A DNA stretch of 64,000 nucleotides from Planococcus circulans (GTDB lineage: Bacteria; Bacillota; Bacilli; Bacillales_A; Planococcaceae), in assembly GCF_020023385.1 (NCBI RefSeq), contig NZ_JAIQCL010000001.1, positions 186,001-250,000 on the forward strand, given 5' to 3'. The notes under the pieces are model-generated. The model saw only the letters and a list, made by a program, of their open reading frames with translations, did no database searches and was not told where the DNA came from. Of this stretch, positions 25,334 through 33,445 are shown piece by piece. Position 1 is the first letter of the stretch; each line of letters opens with the position of its first letter. The translations under genes were made by a program, and so were the position numbers.

Positions 25334-27742
25334 ATGATCAAGAAAATTTTTACCACGACAGCCGTACTTGCTCTAACATTATCCACAGTTTCATTGGCTC
25401 CGCTGGCAGCAACCAGCTTGGAAGAACCGTCTAATGTGAAGCCGGCTAACTATGCCAAAGATGTCAATTTAAATCCCCTATTGGAAGCAGTCGTCAAAGA
25501 CTCCACTGGAGCAGGAATCAAGACGGTTGATTTTAAAAAAGGATTTACATACGATTTTGCCGCCAGTAATAATATCTCTGGCTTCGTAAATGATTCTTCC
25601 GATAACCCAATTTCTGTCCCGATTCAAACGAATACCACTCCATTAACAAAAGACCAGATAGCTGCTATAGCAGCTGACGATGGCAAGACCGCAGTAACGA
25701 AAAGCAGCAACGGCTTCCCTTCCCAGCGCTTTGTAGTTGATGTTTCCCAGGATTTAGCAGCAGGCAATGCCATTGAACTCTATTGGGAAGGCAAAACCCT
25801 GGCAAGCGGATTGGCCAATTTATCTGCTTGGGACTATAAAGCAGGAAATTGGGTAGCTTTGAGCCAGAAGCAAGGAAATGCTAAAGGTGAGGAAATTGTC
25901 CTCAAAGCTGAAATTGACAAAGAACGATTCGTCAAAGATGGTAAAGTTCAAGCAATGGTCCATGACTCAGGGACATTGACAGACTCCAAAGGTCAGGATT
26001 TCTCTATGGTATGGTTTACCGATACCCAGTATTATGCGCAAGATTATCCGGAAGTTTGGACCTCCATGACCGATTGGATGATCGATGAATTCAAAAAAGG
26101 CAGTTATGAATATGCGATGCATACAGGTGATCTTGTCAATGAAGTACTCGATGAGTCACAATGGAAAGTTGCAGAGAAGAATCTGGACCGCATGGATGAA
26201 GCCAATATCCCATATGGCGTGCTGGCCGGAAATCATGATGTCGCTATTGACCCGCTCAATAAAACCTATGACTATAGCATTTTCAAAAGATATGCAGGAG
26301 TCGACCGCTTTGAAGACAAGCCTTGGTTCGGCGAAGCGATGAATGATGAAAATCAAAACCATTATGACCTATTTTCATTCGGCGATCACGACTTCATCTT
26401 CCTTTACCTCGGATATGGAAGAGATGGATCTGCTGAAACCGTAGCATGGGCGAATAAAGTTCTAAAGCAGCATTCAGACCGCAACGCTATTGTCGGGATG
26501 CATGAAAATATCAACTCATTGGCACAATACGTGACAGCTGAAGCACGAGTTGTTAATAGAGAAATCGTTATGCCTAACGAAAACGTCAAGATGGTACTCA
26601 GCGGGCACCATCACGGCGCGAACTATCGTGTGAAGCAAGTTACTAATGAAGACGGTTCAGAACGTGAAGTACTGGAAGTATTGGCAAACCACCAAGGCAA
26701 TACAGCTCCTGAACGCGGACAAGGGTATTTGAAGATGCTGACATTCGATCCAACAGATGAAACATTGGACTTTGTTTCGTATTCTCCATTCCTTAATGAC
26801 TATGACTTTGATCAATTCGAACAGGCTAAAGAAAGCTTTACAGCAAACTTTGATTTAGCGGATGTACAAGCGAAAGTAAACCCTAGACAGATCGAAACGG
26901 ATTATATGGCTGTCAATATCTTTACCGACCAATTGATCGGCCAGGACAAGGACCTTAAATCAGGAGAAACCGCTTCGGCCGAATGGAAAGGCCTCAGCAA
27001 AAACACTAAATATCACTGGTATATGAATATGACCAATACTGCGGGCGAAAGTGAAAAATCTCCCGTCTATCAATTTACTACTGGATCGACAGAACCTGCA
27101 CCAACACCGGATCCAGACCCAACACCTAGTCCAGACCCAAAACCTGACCCGAATCCGACACCTAGTCCAGATCCGAAGCCTGAACCATCACCAACACCGG
27201 ATCCAGACCCGTCACCTAATCCAGATCCAATCGTATTTACAGATGTTTCTGATCGATACTTCACATCAGTGAACTACCTTCTATCAAGAGGGATTACAAA
27301 AGGATTGACACCGACAAAATTTGGAACGGATCAGACCATTAAACGGGTCGATGCAGCTGTCATGCTGGCTAAAGCACTAGAGCTCGATACTGAAAACGTG
27401 AAGAGTGCAGGGTTCACAGATGTTCCCGAAAGAGCCGTGAAATACGTAAACGCCCTCAAGGCAGCTTCTATCATTAATGGTAAAACCACTACAAAATTCG
27501 GATCCGAAGCAGAGATTACACGAGGCGAAGTGGCAATCATGTTGGCCAATGCCTACGATTTACAAGCGACTCACCACGATGTACCTTTTACTGATGTATC
27601 CGAAAGATACGAAGAATCGGTCGCAGCTCTCTTGGAATATGGCATAACCAAAGGGAAAACAGATACACAATTCGGAACAGGTAGTTCTTTAAAACGTGGG
27701 GAATTTGCAATTTTCCTCTATAAGTCTAACCACTTGGAGTAA
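25334..27742 (+). CDS. Secreted metallophosphoesterase with three C-terminal S-layer-homology domains
   Basis: An 802-residue cell-surface protein. A signal peptide (MIKKIFTTTAVLALTLSTVS, cleavage likely after AxA near residue 26) is followed by a beta-rich region. A calcineurin-type phosphoesterase domain comes at about residues 215-480: FTDTQYY, HTGDLV, LAGNHD, GMHENIN and SGHHHG. The first motif is DTQ instead of DxH, a known variant in this surface family. Later come a fibronectin-like stretch, a Pro/Asp-rich linker (about 582-630, PTPDPDP repeats) and three SLH domains (about 635-802) each starting FTDVS/FTDVP. SLH domains anchor proteins to pyruvylated wall polymer. Phosphate scavenging from extracellular phosphoesters is a reasonable inference. 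AAAGGAGG precedes the ATG. Confidence 0.9.
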   Translation: MIKKIFTTTAVLALTLSTVSLAPLAATSLEEPSNVKPANYAKDVNLNPLLEAVVKDSTGAGIKTVDFKKGFTYDFAASNNISGFVNDSSDNPISVPIQTNTTPLTKDQIAAIAADDGKTAVTKSSNGFPSQRFVVDVSQDLAAGNAIELYWEGKTLASGLANLSAWDYKAGNWVALSQKQGNAKGEEIVLKAEIDKERFVKDGKVQAMVHDSGTLTDSKGQDFSMVWFTDTQYYAQDYPEVWTSMTDWMIDEFKKGSYEYAMHTGDLVNEVLDESQWKVAEKNLDRMDEANIPYGVLAGNHDVAIDPLNKTYDYSIFKRYAGVDRFEDKPWFGEAMNDENQNHYDLFSFGDHDFIFLYLGYGRDGSAETVAWANKVLKQHSDRNAIVGMHENINSLAQYVTAEARVVNREIVMPNENVKMVLSGHHHGANYRVKQVTNEDGSEREVLEVLANHQGNTAPERGQGYLKMLTFDPTDETLDFVSYSPFLNDYDFDQFEQAKESFTANFDLADVQAKVNPRQIETDYMAVNIFTDQLIGQDKDLKSGETASAEWKGLSKNTKYHWYMNMTNTAGESEKSPVYQFTTGSTEPAPTPDPDPTPSPDPKPDPNPTPSPDPKPEPSPTPDPDPSPNPDPIVFTDVSDRYFTSVNYLLSRGITKGLTPTKFGTDQTIKRVDAAVMLAKALELDTENVKSAGFTDVPERAVKYVNALKAASIINGKTTTKFGSEAEITRGEVAIMLANAYDLQATHHDVPFTDVSERYEESVAALLEYGITKGKTDTQFGTGSSLKRGEFAIFLYKSNHLE

Positions 27743-27788
27743 AAGACCGAAAGAATAGCAGTTGAATCTTTCAAGTCTTTAAAAAAGG

Positions 27789-27848
27789 ATAGCCCCTGAC
27801 ACACTTGCTCTTACTTCCAGGAGCAGTGAGTTAGGGGCTATTTTTTTA
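27789..27848 (+). terminator. Rho-independent terminator after the S-layer phosphoesterase
   Basis: ATAGCCCCT (27789-27797) pairs with AGGGGCTAT (27833-27841), with inner CACT/AGTG and GCTC/GAGC pairing, followed by seven T residues. Confidence 0.9.
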
Positions 27849-27876
27849 TTTCAGATAAAATTTTCTGTGATTTTGG

Positions 27877-27908
27877 TATAGTATGGTTTTATCAAGTTAA
27901 AACCATAC
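27877..27908 (+). promoter_or_regulatory. MFS gene promoter overlapped by an 11-bp inverted repeat
   Basis: GTATGGTTTTA (27881-27891) and TAAAACCATAC (27898-27908) form a perfect inverted repeat with a 6-base spacer. It begins within a TATAGT -10-like box (27877-27882) 40-70 bp upstream of the MFS start. This is the usual layout for a dimeric repressor operator. No regulator gene is adjacent. Confidence 0.6.
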
Positions 27909-27949
27909 AGCAGGAATTTCTATGTTTAACCATTAAGGGGGAATCTGTG

Positions 27950-29158
27950 ATGATCACCCGCCGTACGGTCATTTCTCTCGGTATATCGCAATTGGTGTGC
28001 TGGGGGATTTCCTATTACCTGATAGCAGCTTTCGGTGCGCGGATTGCCGAAGACCTCGGCTGGACTGACGCCATTGTCTACGGTGGATTTTCAGCTTCAT
28101 TGGTGATCATGGCAATCGCCTCTCCGCTGACTGGCCGATTAATCGATCGCTATGGCGGGAGCATTGTCATGTCCATCGGTTCTATCTTGCTTGCCTTAGG
28201 CTGTGGAGGTATTGCTTTGTCCCATTCCCTTGGCACCTATTATGCCTCCTGGATGGTGCTGGGGTTCGCCATGCGTCTGAGTTTATATGACGCGGCATTT
28301 GCTGCCTTGGCACGCATTGGTGGCGCTCATGCAAAACGCCCCATTTCACAGATTACTCTTTTAGGCGGTTTGGCTTCCACCATTTTTTGGCCAATTGGAT
28401 TCTTTTTGACTGAAACGTTCGGATGGCGTCCAGCACTTATCATCTATGCCACTCTTGCGCTGTTGACGCTTCCGCTCCACCTCTCGCTTCCCAAAGGACG
28501 ATTCAGCGAAGTAAGACATACCGCAGATGCAGCTATGCCACCCTTATCTCCTGCTGCCACAACAGCACGGGAAAAATGGATCGCCGGCAGTCTTTATGCG
28601 CTGATTTTCACTTTGTTGAATTTCTTGAATTCAGGCATGTCCACCCATATGATCACCCTTCTTGCGGGGCTTGGGCTGACCGCTGCCCTTTCGGTTTGGA
28701 TTTCGACTCTCAGAGGAATCGGACAGTCCCTGGCACGAGTCTGTGAGGTGTTGTTCGGTGCACGCCTGCATCCTGTTTCGTTAACAATTTTGGCATCTGC
28801 ATTGTTGCCCATTGGCTTTATCACCGGCCTCTTCAGCGGTGAATTTCTTACAGCGGCTTTGCTGTTCGCTTTCCTCTTTGGAGCAGGCAATGGTCTGATG
28901 ACCATTACCCGAGGAAGCTTGCCGCTGGTTTTGTTCGACCATGATACGTATGGGACATATGTCGGCAAGCTCCTGATTCCTGGATTCCTGCTGTCGGCGA
29001 TTGCCCCCATCGTCTATACCTACGTCATCAACCGGTTCGGAGAACAAACCGCCCTTACCGGGTCTGCCGGACTGGCGTTCATTATATTTGCTCTATCGCT
29101 GGTTTTAAAATCAAGATATTATACTGATGCTTCCAAAAAGAAACAGCCAATCCCTTAA
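27950..29158 (+). CDS. MFS transporter, unknown substrate
   Basis: A 402-residue integral membrane protein with about 12 hydrophobic segments. The cytoplasmic loop 2-3 MFS motif is visible as PLTGRLIDRYGGSIVMSIGS near residue 65. The overall pattern (SQLVCWGISYYLIAAFG at the N-terminus) resembles small MFS exporters annotated in Proteobacteria and Bacillota. The ATG at 27950 follows AAGGGGG by eight bases; a GTG one codon upstream is possible. The coding end overlaps the downstream terminator stem. The operator-like inverted repeat upstream suggests inducible expression, and export of a toxic compound is a guess. Confidence 0.83.
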   Translation: MITRRTVISLGISQLVCWGISYYLIAAFGARIAEDLGWTDAIVYGGFSASLVIMAIASPLTGRLIDRYGGSIVMSIGSILLALGCGGIALSHSLGTYYASWMVLGFAMRLSLYDAAFAALARIGGAHAKRPISQITLLGGLASTIFWPIGFFLTETFGWRPALIIYATLALLTLPLHLSLPKGRFSEVRHTADAAMPPLSPAATTAREKWIAGSLYALIFTLLNFLNSGMSTHMITLLAGLGLTAALSVWISTLRGIGQSLARVCEVLFGARLHPVSLTILASALLPIGFITGLFSGEFLTAALLFAFLFGAGNGLMTITRGSLPLVLFDHDTYGTYVGKLLIPGFLLSAIAPIVYTYVINRFGEQTALTGSAGLAFIIFALSLVLKSRYYTDASKKKQPIP

Positions 29159-29177
29159 TGTTCAGGATTGGCTGTTT
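29141..29177. terminator. Bidirectional terminator between the MFS gene and yqkK
   Basis: CAGCCAATCC and GGATTGGCTG form a 10-bp stem extended by AAA/TTT (29141-29153 with 29165-29177) around an 11-base loop that contains the MFS stop codon. The U run is better on the minus strand. Confidence 0.78.
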
Positions 29178-29196
29178 CTCTGTTTATCTCTTCAGT

Positions 29197-29406
29197 TCAA
29201 AACTTATTGCCTTTGTCTCCGTGCCGTTCCAATAATTCAGCAAAAGACAGGTTTTTCTCACGTTCTTTGCGTTCGAATAAACGCTGCGCTTCTTTTTCTT
29301 CTTCCTGCTTCTGTTCTTCTTTCAGCAATTCTTTTTTTGTTTCTTTCAATTTTGCCAAAATGTCTTCAGATAGCATACTGCTGGATTCTTCTTTTCTTTT
29401 AGCCAT
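29197..29406 (-). CDS. yqkK: YqkK-like small charged protein
   Basis: A 69-residue, Lys/Glu-rich, probably fully helical protein (LAKLKETKKELLKEEQKQ region; ends NLSFAELLERHGDKGNKF). The SFxELL tail and length match B. subtilis YqkK, a small conserved protein of unknown function. The longest frame starts 29 codons earlier inside the thiolase end, but AAGGAGAG lies before the chosen ATG. In B. subtilis yqkK lies near fur; here it is about 24 kb away across the nitrate island. Confidence 0.78.
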   Translation of the reverse strand: MAKRKEESSSMLSEDILAKLKETKKELLKEEQKQEEEKEAQRLFERKEREKNLSFAELLERHGDKGNKF

Positions 29407-29419
29407 GGGTTCTCTCTCC

Positions 29420-30604
29420 TTAGGGACGTTTGATGACAGTCGCAATTCCCTGGCCGCCGCCGATACATAGGGTTGCAAGACCCGTCTTGGCATCCCGTTT
29501 GATCATTTCATGCAATAACGTGACGAAAATACGTGTACCGCTTGCACCGATTGGATGACCGATTGCAATGGCTCCGCCGTTTACATTCAAAATATCGTGA
29601 TTGAACTTTAATTCACGGTCAACCGCAATCGATTGAGCTGCAAACGCTTCGTTCGCTTCAATCAATTCGATGTCTTCGAGTGACATCTCTGCTTTCTTCA
29701 AGGCATTCTTGACGGCTTGTACGGGACCGATGCCCATGACAGCCGGATCCACACCTGCATTGCCGTTTGCCACGACTGTTGCAAGCGGTGTCAGCCCGAG
29801 TTCATCTGCTTTCGCTTTGGACATGACAACGACTGCCGCTGCTCCGTCATTAATGCCTGAAGCATTCCCTGCTGTCACACTGCCATCTTTTTTGAAAGCT
29901 GGACGCAACTTCCCTAAACGTTCTTCATTCGAATCACTCTTAACATACTCATCTGCTTTGAAGATGACTGGGTCTCCTTTGCGCTGTGGAATTTCAACCG
30001 GCACAATTTCATCATCAAATCTGCCTGATTCAACGGCTGCTGTGGCACGGGCTTGCGAACGTGCCGCAAACTTATCCTGTTCTTCACGTGAAATATCGTA
30101 GCGATCGCATAGATTTTCCGCTGTAACTCCCATATGGTAATCGTTGAATGCACAGGTCAATCCGTCTACCAGCATGCTGTCGACCACTTTTTGATCTCCC
30201 ATGCGGAATCCGCTCCGGGCATTCTCCATTAAATATGGTGCTCGGCTCATGTTTTCCATTCCGCCTGCAACAACGATGTCTGCATCTCCAGCGTAAATCG
30301 CCTGATACGCCAATTGGATGGATTTCAGTCCGGACCCACAAACTTTATTGATGGTCATCGAAGGAACGGTTTCTGGAAGTCCTGCATGAATCGATGCCTG
30401 ACGTGCCGGATTTTGTCCAAGGCCTGCCTGAAGTACATTCCCCATGATGACTTCAGAGACTTGGTCCGGTTTGACTCCTGCACGTTCAATCGCCTCTTTG
30501 ATGACGATCGCCCCTAATTGGGTTGCGGGTACATCTTTAAGAGACCCCTGAAACGACCCTACCGCTGTTCGGACAGCGCTTACAATAACGATTTCCTGTG
30601 ACAT
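29420..30604 (-). CDS. Acetyl-CoA C-acetyltransferase (thiolase)
   Basis: Condenses two acetyl-CoA to acetoacetyl-CoA, or cleaves it in the reverse direction. The 394 residues show the acyl-enzyme Cys in [10 protein letters not shown] (near residue 88), [10 protein letters not shown] with the catalytic His (near 348), and the second active-site Cys in CIGGGQG (near 380). Start at 30604, with AAAGGGG eight bases upstream. It is divergent from an HMG-CoA lyase gene; both act on acetoacetyl units, which fits leucine or ketone-body catabolism. The choice among the family names atoB, mmgA and thl cannot be made from sequence alone. Confidence 0.92.
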   Translation of the reverse strand: MSQEIVIVSAVRTAVGSFQGSLKDVPATQLGAIVIKEAIERAGVKPDQVSEVIMGNVLQAGLGQNPARQASIHAGLPETVPSMTINKVCGSGLKSIQLAYQAIYAGDADIVVAGGMENMSRAPYLMENARSGFRMGDQKVVDSMLVDGLTCAFNDYHMGVTAENLCDRYDISREEQDKFAARSQARATAAVESGRFDDEIVPVEIPQRKGDPVIFKADEYVKSDSNEERLGKLRPAFKKDGSVTAGNASGINDGAAAVVVMSKAKADELGLTPLATVVANGNAGVDPAVMGIGPVQAVKNALKKAEMSLEDIELIEANEAFAAQSIAVDRELKFNHDILNVNGGAIAIGHPIGASGTRIFVTLLHEMIKRDAKTGLATLCIGGGQGIATVIKRP

Positions 30605-30636
30605 ATACATTTCCCCTTTGTTTGATTGTCTGGTAG

Positions 30637-30666
30637 TTGCTCTTTTATCCCTTCCCTCGCTACAAT
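30637..30666 (+). promoter_or_regulatory. Promoter of the HMG-CoA lyase gene
   Basis: TTGCTC (30637-30642) and TACAAT (30661-30666) are 18 bp apart, 20 bp before the ATG at 30686. Confidence 0.55.
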
Positions 30667-30685
30667 AGAAAGCAGGGGGGATACT

Positions 30686-31585
30686 ATGTTCAGTTTACCA
30701 AAAAATGCAACAATTATCGAGGTTGGTCCGCGGGACGGCCTGCAAAACGAAGGGAAACTTGTAAAAACCGAAGATAAGCTTCAATTTATAGCTGCTCTGC
30801 AGCAAGCCGGAATTCAGGAAATGGAATTAACGTCCTTTGTGTCGCCAAAATGGGTACCTCAAATGGCAGATGCTAAAGAGATAGTCGCCCAGACAGAAAA
30901 AGTCGGACGCCAGTTCGTTCTCACGCCAAACGAACGCGGAATCAATGCCGCTCTTGAATCGGGCGCGCAATCGCTTGCCGTCTTTGTCGGGGTATCCAAT
31001 ACTTTCAATAAGAAAAATATCAATAAGACCACAGAGGAAAGCATGGAGGCGTTAAAGCCGCTGATCATCAACCTGAAAAAGCAGGATATTTTTGTTCGTG
31101 CCTGTATTTCAACTGCATTCTACTGCCCGTTTGAAGGCGCTGTTTCTCCGGAAGCAACGTTGGCACTTTGCCGCCAGTTTGTAGAATGGGGAGTGGATGA
31201 ATTGAGTGTCGCCGATACAATCGGCATGGCAAACCCGAAGGAAAGCTATGAATTATTCGCTAAACTAGTGGAAGCATTTCCGGATATCTTGATGACCGCC
31301 CATTTTCATGACACGCGCAGAATGGCATTGGCCAATATCTCTGCAGCGCTGCAGGCGGGTGTTACCCGTTTTGATGCTTCTGCAGGTGGGTTAGGGGGCT
31401 GTCCGTTTGCACCGGGGGCAACCGGCAATGTCGCTACAGAGGATGTCGTCAATATGCTCCACCGTATGGATGTTCAGACAGGAATCGATTTGGATATTCT
31501 CTGCCAGGCGATCGAAAAAATCGAACCGCATGTGACGAATCCCGTAACCACTGGGATGTACACGTTATACAAAACCCAGACATAA
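30686..31585 (+). CDS. mvaB: Hydroxymethylglutaryl-CoA lyase
   Basis: Cleaves HMG-CoA to acetoacetate and acetyl-CoA, the last step of leucine degradation. The 299-residue TIM-barrel protein has the metal/substrate site [11 protein letters not shown] near residue 11, the MTAHFHDTR histidine motif, and the signature [15 protein letters not shown] with the catalytic Cys. A frame extension of 20 codons upstream covers the promoter; the ATG after GCAGGGGGG is chosen. The closest B. subtilis counterpart is YngG. It is probably transcribed with the hydrolase 12 bp downstream. Confidence 0.93.
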   Translation: MFSLPKNATIIEVGPRDGLQNEGKLVKTEDKLQFIAALQQAGIQEMELTSFVSPKWVPQMADAKEIVAQTEKVGRQFVLTPNERGINAALESGAQSLAVFVGVSNTFNKKNINKTTEESMEALKPLIINLKKQDIFVRACISTAFYCPFEGAVSPEATLALCRQFVEWGVDELSVADTIGMANPKESYELFAKLVEAFPDILMTAHFHDTRRMALANISAALQAGVTRFDASAGGLGGCPFAPGATGNVATEDVVNMLHRMDVQTGIDLDILCQAIEKIEPHVTNPVTTGMYTLYKTQT

Positions 31586-31597
31586 GGAGCTTTCGCC

Positions 31598-32578
31598 ATG
31601 AAGAAAAGATTGATTTGGACTTCAGCCATCATTTCCAGTGTCCTTACAGCTTTGGCCACCGTTGCGGGATTTATTGCCAGCAATCGGCTGATGTATGTAA
31701 AGAAAAAGGACGAACAGCTGATTCTCGAAAGGGAAACCACCGCAAAACGCTATGACGAAGTATGGTATGCCAATGTTCCAAAAAGCGAGCAATGGATCGA
31801 ATCTGAAAATGGGTATCCGATCAAAGCCATTTTCCTTGAACCCCATGATACCAACCGCTATGTCATCATCTGCCATGGCGTCACGGAAACCAAAGTCAAT
31901 TCCTTTAAATACGCCCGTATGTTTGAACGGATGGGATTTAACTCCGTCGTTTACGATCATCGGCGCCACGGCGATTCAGGCGGGAAAACAACCAGTTTCG
32001 GCCATTTTGAAAAGATGGATCTGAAAGCGGTGGTCCAAGCTTTAAAGCTGCATGTTGGAGCGGATCTGTTTTACGGCATTCATGGTGAATCCATGGGAGC
32101 TGCAACTACCCTATTATACGCAGGTATGGAAGACAAAGCGGATTTCTACATCTCCGATTGTGCCTATTCTGATATTTATGAACAGATTCTCCATGTCATG
32201 AAAACGACGACGCCCTTGCGCACCACTTTGGCGCTGCGGCTTGCCAGCATTTTCATGAAAATGCGGGATGGTTATTCCATTTCTACAGTATCGCCGAGAG
32301 AAACCGTGCAGAACATTCAAAAGCCTGTTCTTTTTATCCATAGTGTCAATGATGATTTTGTCCTGCCGAAAATGAGTGAGGAACTTTATGCATTAAAACA
32401 AGGCCCTAAAGAACTGAAGCTTTTTGACGAAGGCGCCCATGCCCAGTCTTTCAACCGGAATCCCGAAGAATACGAAGAGACCGTTGCTGAATTCCTGGCG
32501 AAGTATGGACTGCTGACACCTAAGCAGCAGGAAACGCACCGAATTTCAGCAGATGCTGTTCCATCACAGATTAAATAA
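31598..32578 (+). CDS. yqkD: YqkD-like alpha/beta hydrolase, membrane-anchored
   Basis: A 326-residue hydrolase with one N-terminal membrane segment (IISSVLTALATVAGFIASN) and a cytoplasmic or surface catalytic domain. The nucleophile is Ser in GESMGA, the acid is in HSVNDDFV and the His in EGAHAQSF, so the triad is complete; the oxyanion region is CHGVTETK. Sequence style and position near yqkK suggest B. subtilis YqkD. Substrate unknown. AAGGAGC precedes the ATG and a strong terminator follows directly. Confidence 0.82.
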   Translation: MKKRLIWTSAIISSVLTALATVAGFIASNRLMYVKKKDEQLILERETTAKRYDEVWYANVPKSEQWIESENGYPIKAIFLEPHDTNRYVIICHGVTETKVNSFKYARMFERMGFNSVVYDHRRHGDSGGKTTSFGHFEKMDLKAVVQALKLHVGADLFYGIHGESMGAATTLLYAGMEDKADFYISDCAYSDIYEQILHVMKTTTPLRTTLALRLASIFMKMRDGYSISTVSPRETVQNIQKPVLFIHSVNDDFVLPKMSEELYALKQGPKELKLFDEGAHAQSFNRNPEEYEETVAEFLAKYGLLTPKQQETHRISADAVPSQIK

Positions 32579-32602
32579 AAGCACTCCGCGGAGTGCTTTT
32601 TC
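32577..32602. terminator. Bidirectional rho-independent terminator
   Basis: AAAAGCACTCC, a 2-base loop and GGAGTGCTTTT form a compact 11-bp hairpin between convergent genes, with T/A runs on both sides. Confidence 0.88.
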
Positions 32603-32884
32603 TTATGGATTCTTCTTTTTGTTGAGTACCAGCTTCATCCCTGCTTGGCCTTCAGCCCCGATGAACAGCTCTGTAATCGGTCCGCTTTTCACAATTCCGG
32701 TAACATGAAGCTCGATCGTATCCAAATTGTAATCAGTCATATCTTTCACTAGCTCTTGTATCTTATCCAATGAAATAGGAAAAGCTTTTTTAAAATTGGC
32801 GCTTTCAAGATGAAACTTCCCTTCTTCTTTCTCATCTTCTTCAATGACCGGCAAATAAAACATCAACTCTTCATTTTCAGCCAT
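32603..32884 (-). CDS. Small acidic protein, unknown (weakly Pepco-like)
   Basis: A 93-residue soluble protein. An acidic N-terminus (MAENEELMFYLPVIEEDEKE) is followed by a helix (LDKIQELVKDMTDYN) and a beta segment DTIELHVTGIVKSGPITELF ending in GMKLVLNKKKNP. The helix-then-strands pattern with a final GxxLxLxxK strand resembles the Pepco/trypco effector-associated domains, but similarity is only by eye and may be chance. TAAAGGGGG precedes the ATG; the longer frame upstream is not used. No peptidase gene lies beside it. Confidence 0.6.
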   Translation of the reverse strand: MAENEELMFYLPVIEEDEKEEGKFHLESANFKKAFPISLDKIQELVKDMTDYNLDTIELHVTGIVKSGPITELFIGAEGQAGMKLVLNKKKNP

Positions 32885-32989
32885 ATAGAAACCCCCTTTA
32901 TTATTTAGGTACACTGCACCCAAGAAACTAAAGCTTATTGGCATAATACCCGTTATGAGAAATTTTAACTGTGGAATAAAAACAAAATA

Positions 32990-33016
32990 AAAAAAGCACT
33001 CCGAAGAGTACTTTTT
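32990..33016 (-). terminator. Rho-independent terminator overlapping the yneF stop
   Basis: A hairpin read on the minus strand (AAAAAGTACTC with GAGTGCTTTTT, one G·U pair, 3-4 base loop) followed by a U run. The yneF stop codon lies at its edge. Confidence 0.8.
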
Positions 33017-33257
33017 ATTTTTTAGCTGGTTTGCCAGGTTTAGTTGAGGCTTTATTCATCTGAGACATCATTTGATTGATTTTCTTCTGAGACGGTTTTT
33101 GTCCCATTTGCATCATCATGATTCGCAGCATTTCTTCATTGATTGGTGGGTTATCTTGCAAATATTTCATCATATATCGACGTGCGATAAAGAATCCAAG
33201 TGCAACACCTGCGAGTAAAGCCACGATAACGATTACGATCCAGATCCATGTATCCAT
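33015..33257 (-). CDS. yneF: YneF family membrane protein (UPF0154)
   Basis: An 80-residue protein with one N-terminal membrane segment ([25 protein letters not shown]) and a conserved cytoplasmic part: [33 protein letters not shown], which defines the family. Essential or important in some Firmicutes but of unknown function. AAGGAGG precedes the ATG. In B. subtilis sirA (yneE) lies between tkt and yneF; here only non-coding DNA is between them. Confidence 0.93.
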   Translation of the reverse strand: MDTWIWIVIVIVALLAGVALGFFIARRYMMKYLQDNPPINEEMLRIMMMQMGQKPSQKKINQMMSQMNKASTKPGKPAKK

Positions 33258-33406
33258 TCTTGTTACCTCCTTCGTGTTGCGTAAATAAGTAGTGCACCAC
33301 AATGGATTATACTATAAAAAAAGAATTGTGACCATAAGCAGGAAAATAATAAAGAGAAACTTCCCGCATTATAAGGTTCTTCCTTCTTTCACTATTGAAT
33401 CCAAAG

Positions 33407-33434
33407 AAAAAATGGGAGCAGTGGATGCCCCCAT
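33407..33434 (-). terminator. Rho-independent terminator after tkt
   Basis: Minus strand AUGGGGGC pairs with GCUCCCAU (one G·U) around a 7-base loop, followed by five or more U residues. Confidence 0.8.
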
Positions 33435-33445
33435 CTTCCATTATG

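Noticed and set aside
27051..27272. Alternative frames rich in His/Gln or Gly/Ser in the phosphoesterase linker
   Set aside because: By-product of the repetitive PTPDPDP-coding DNA in the real frame.
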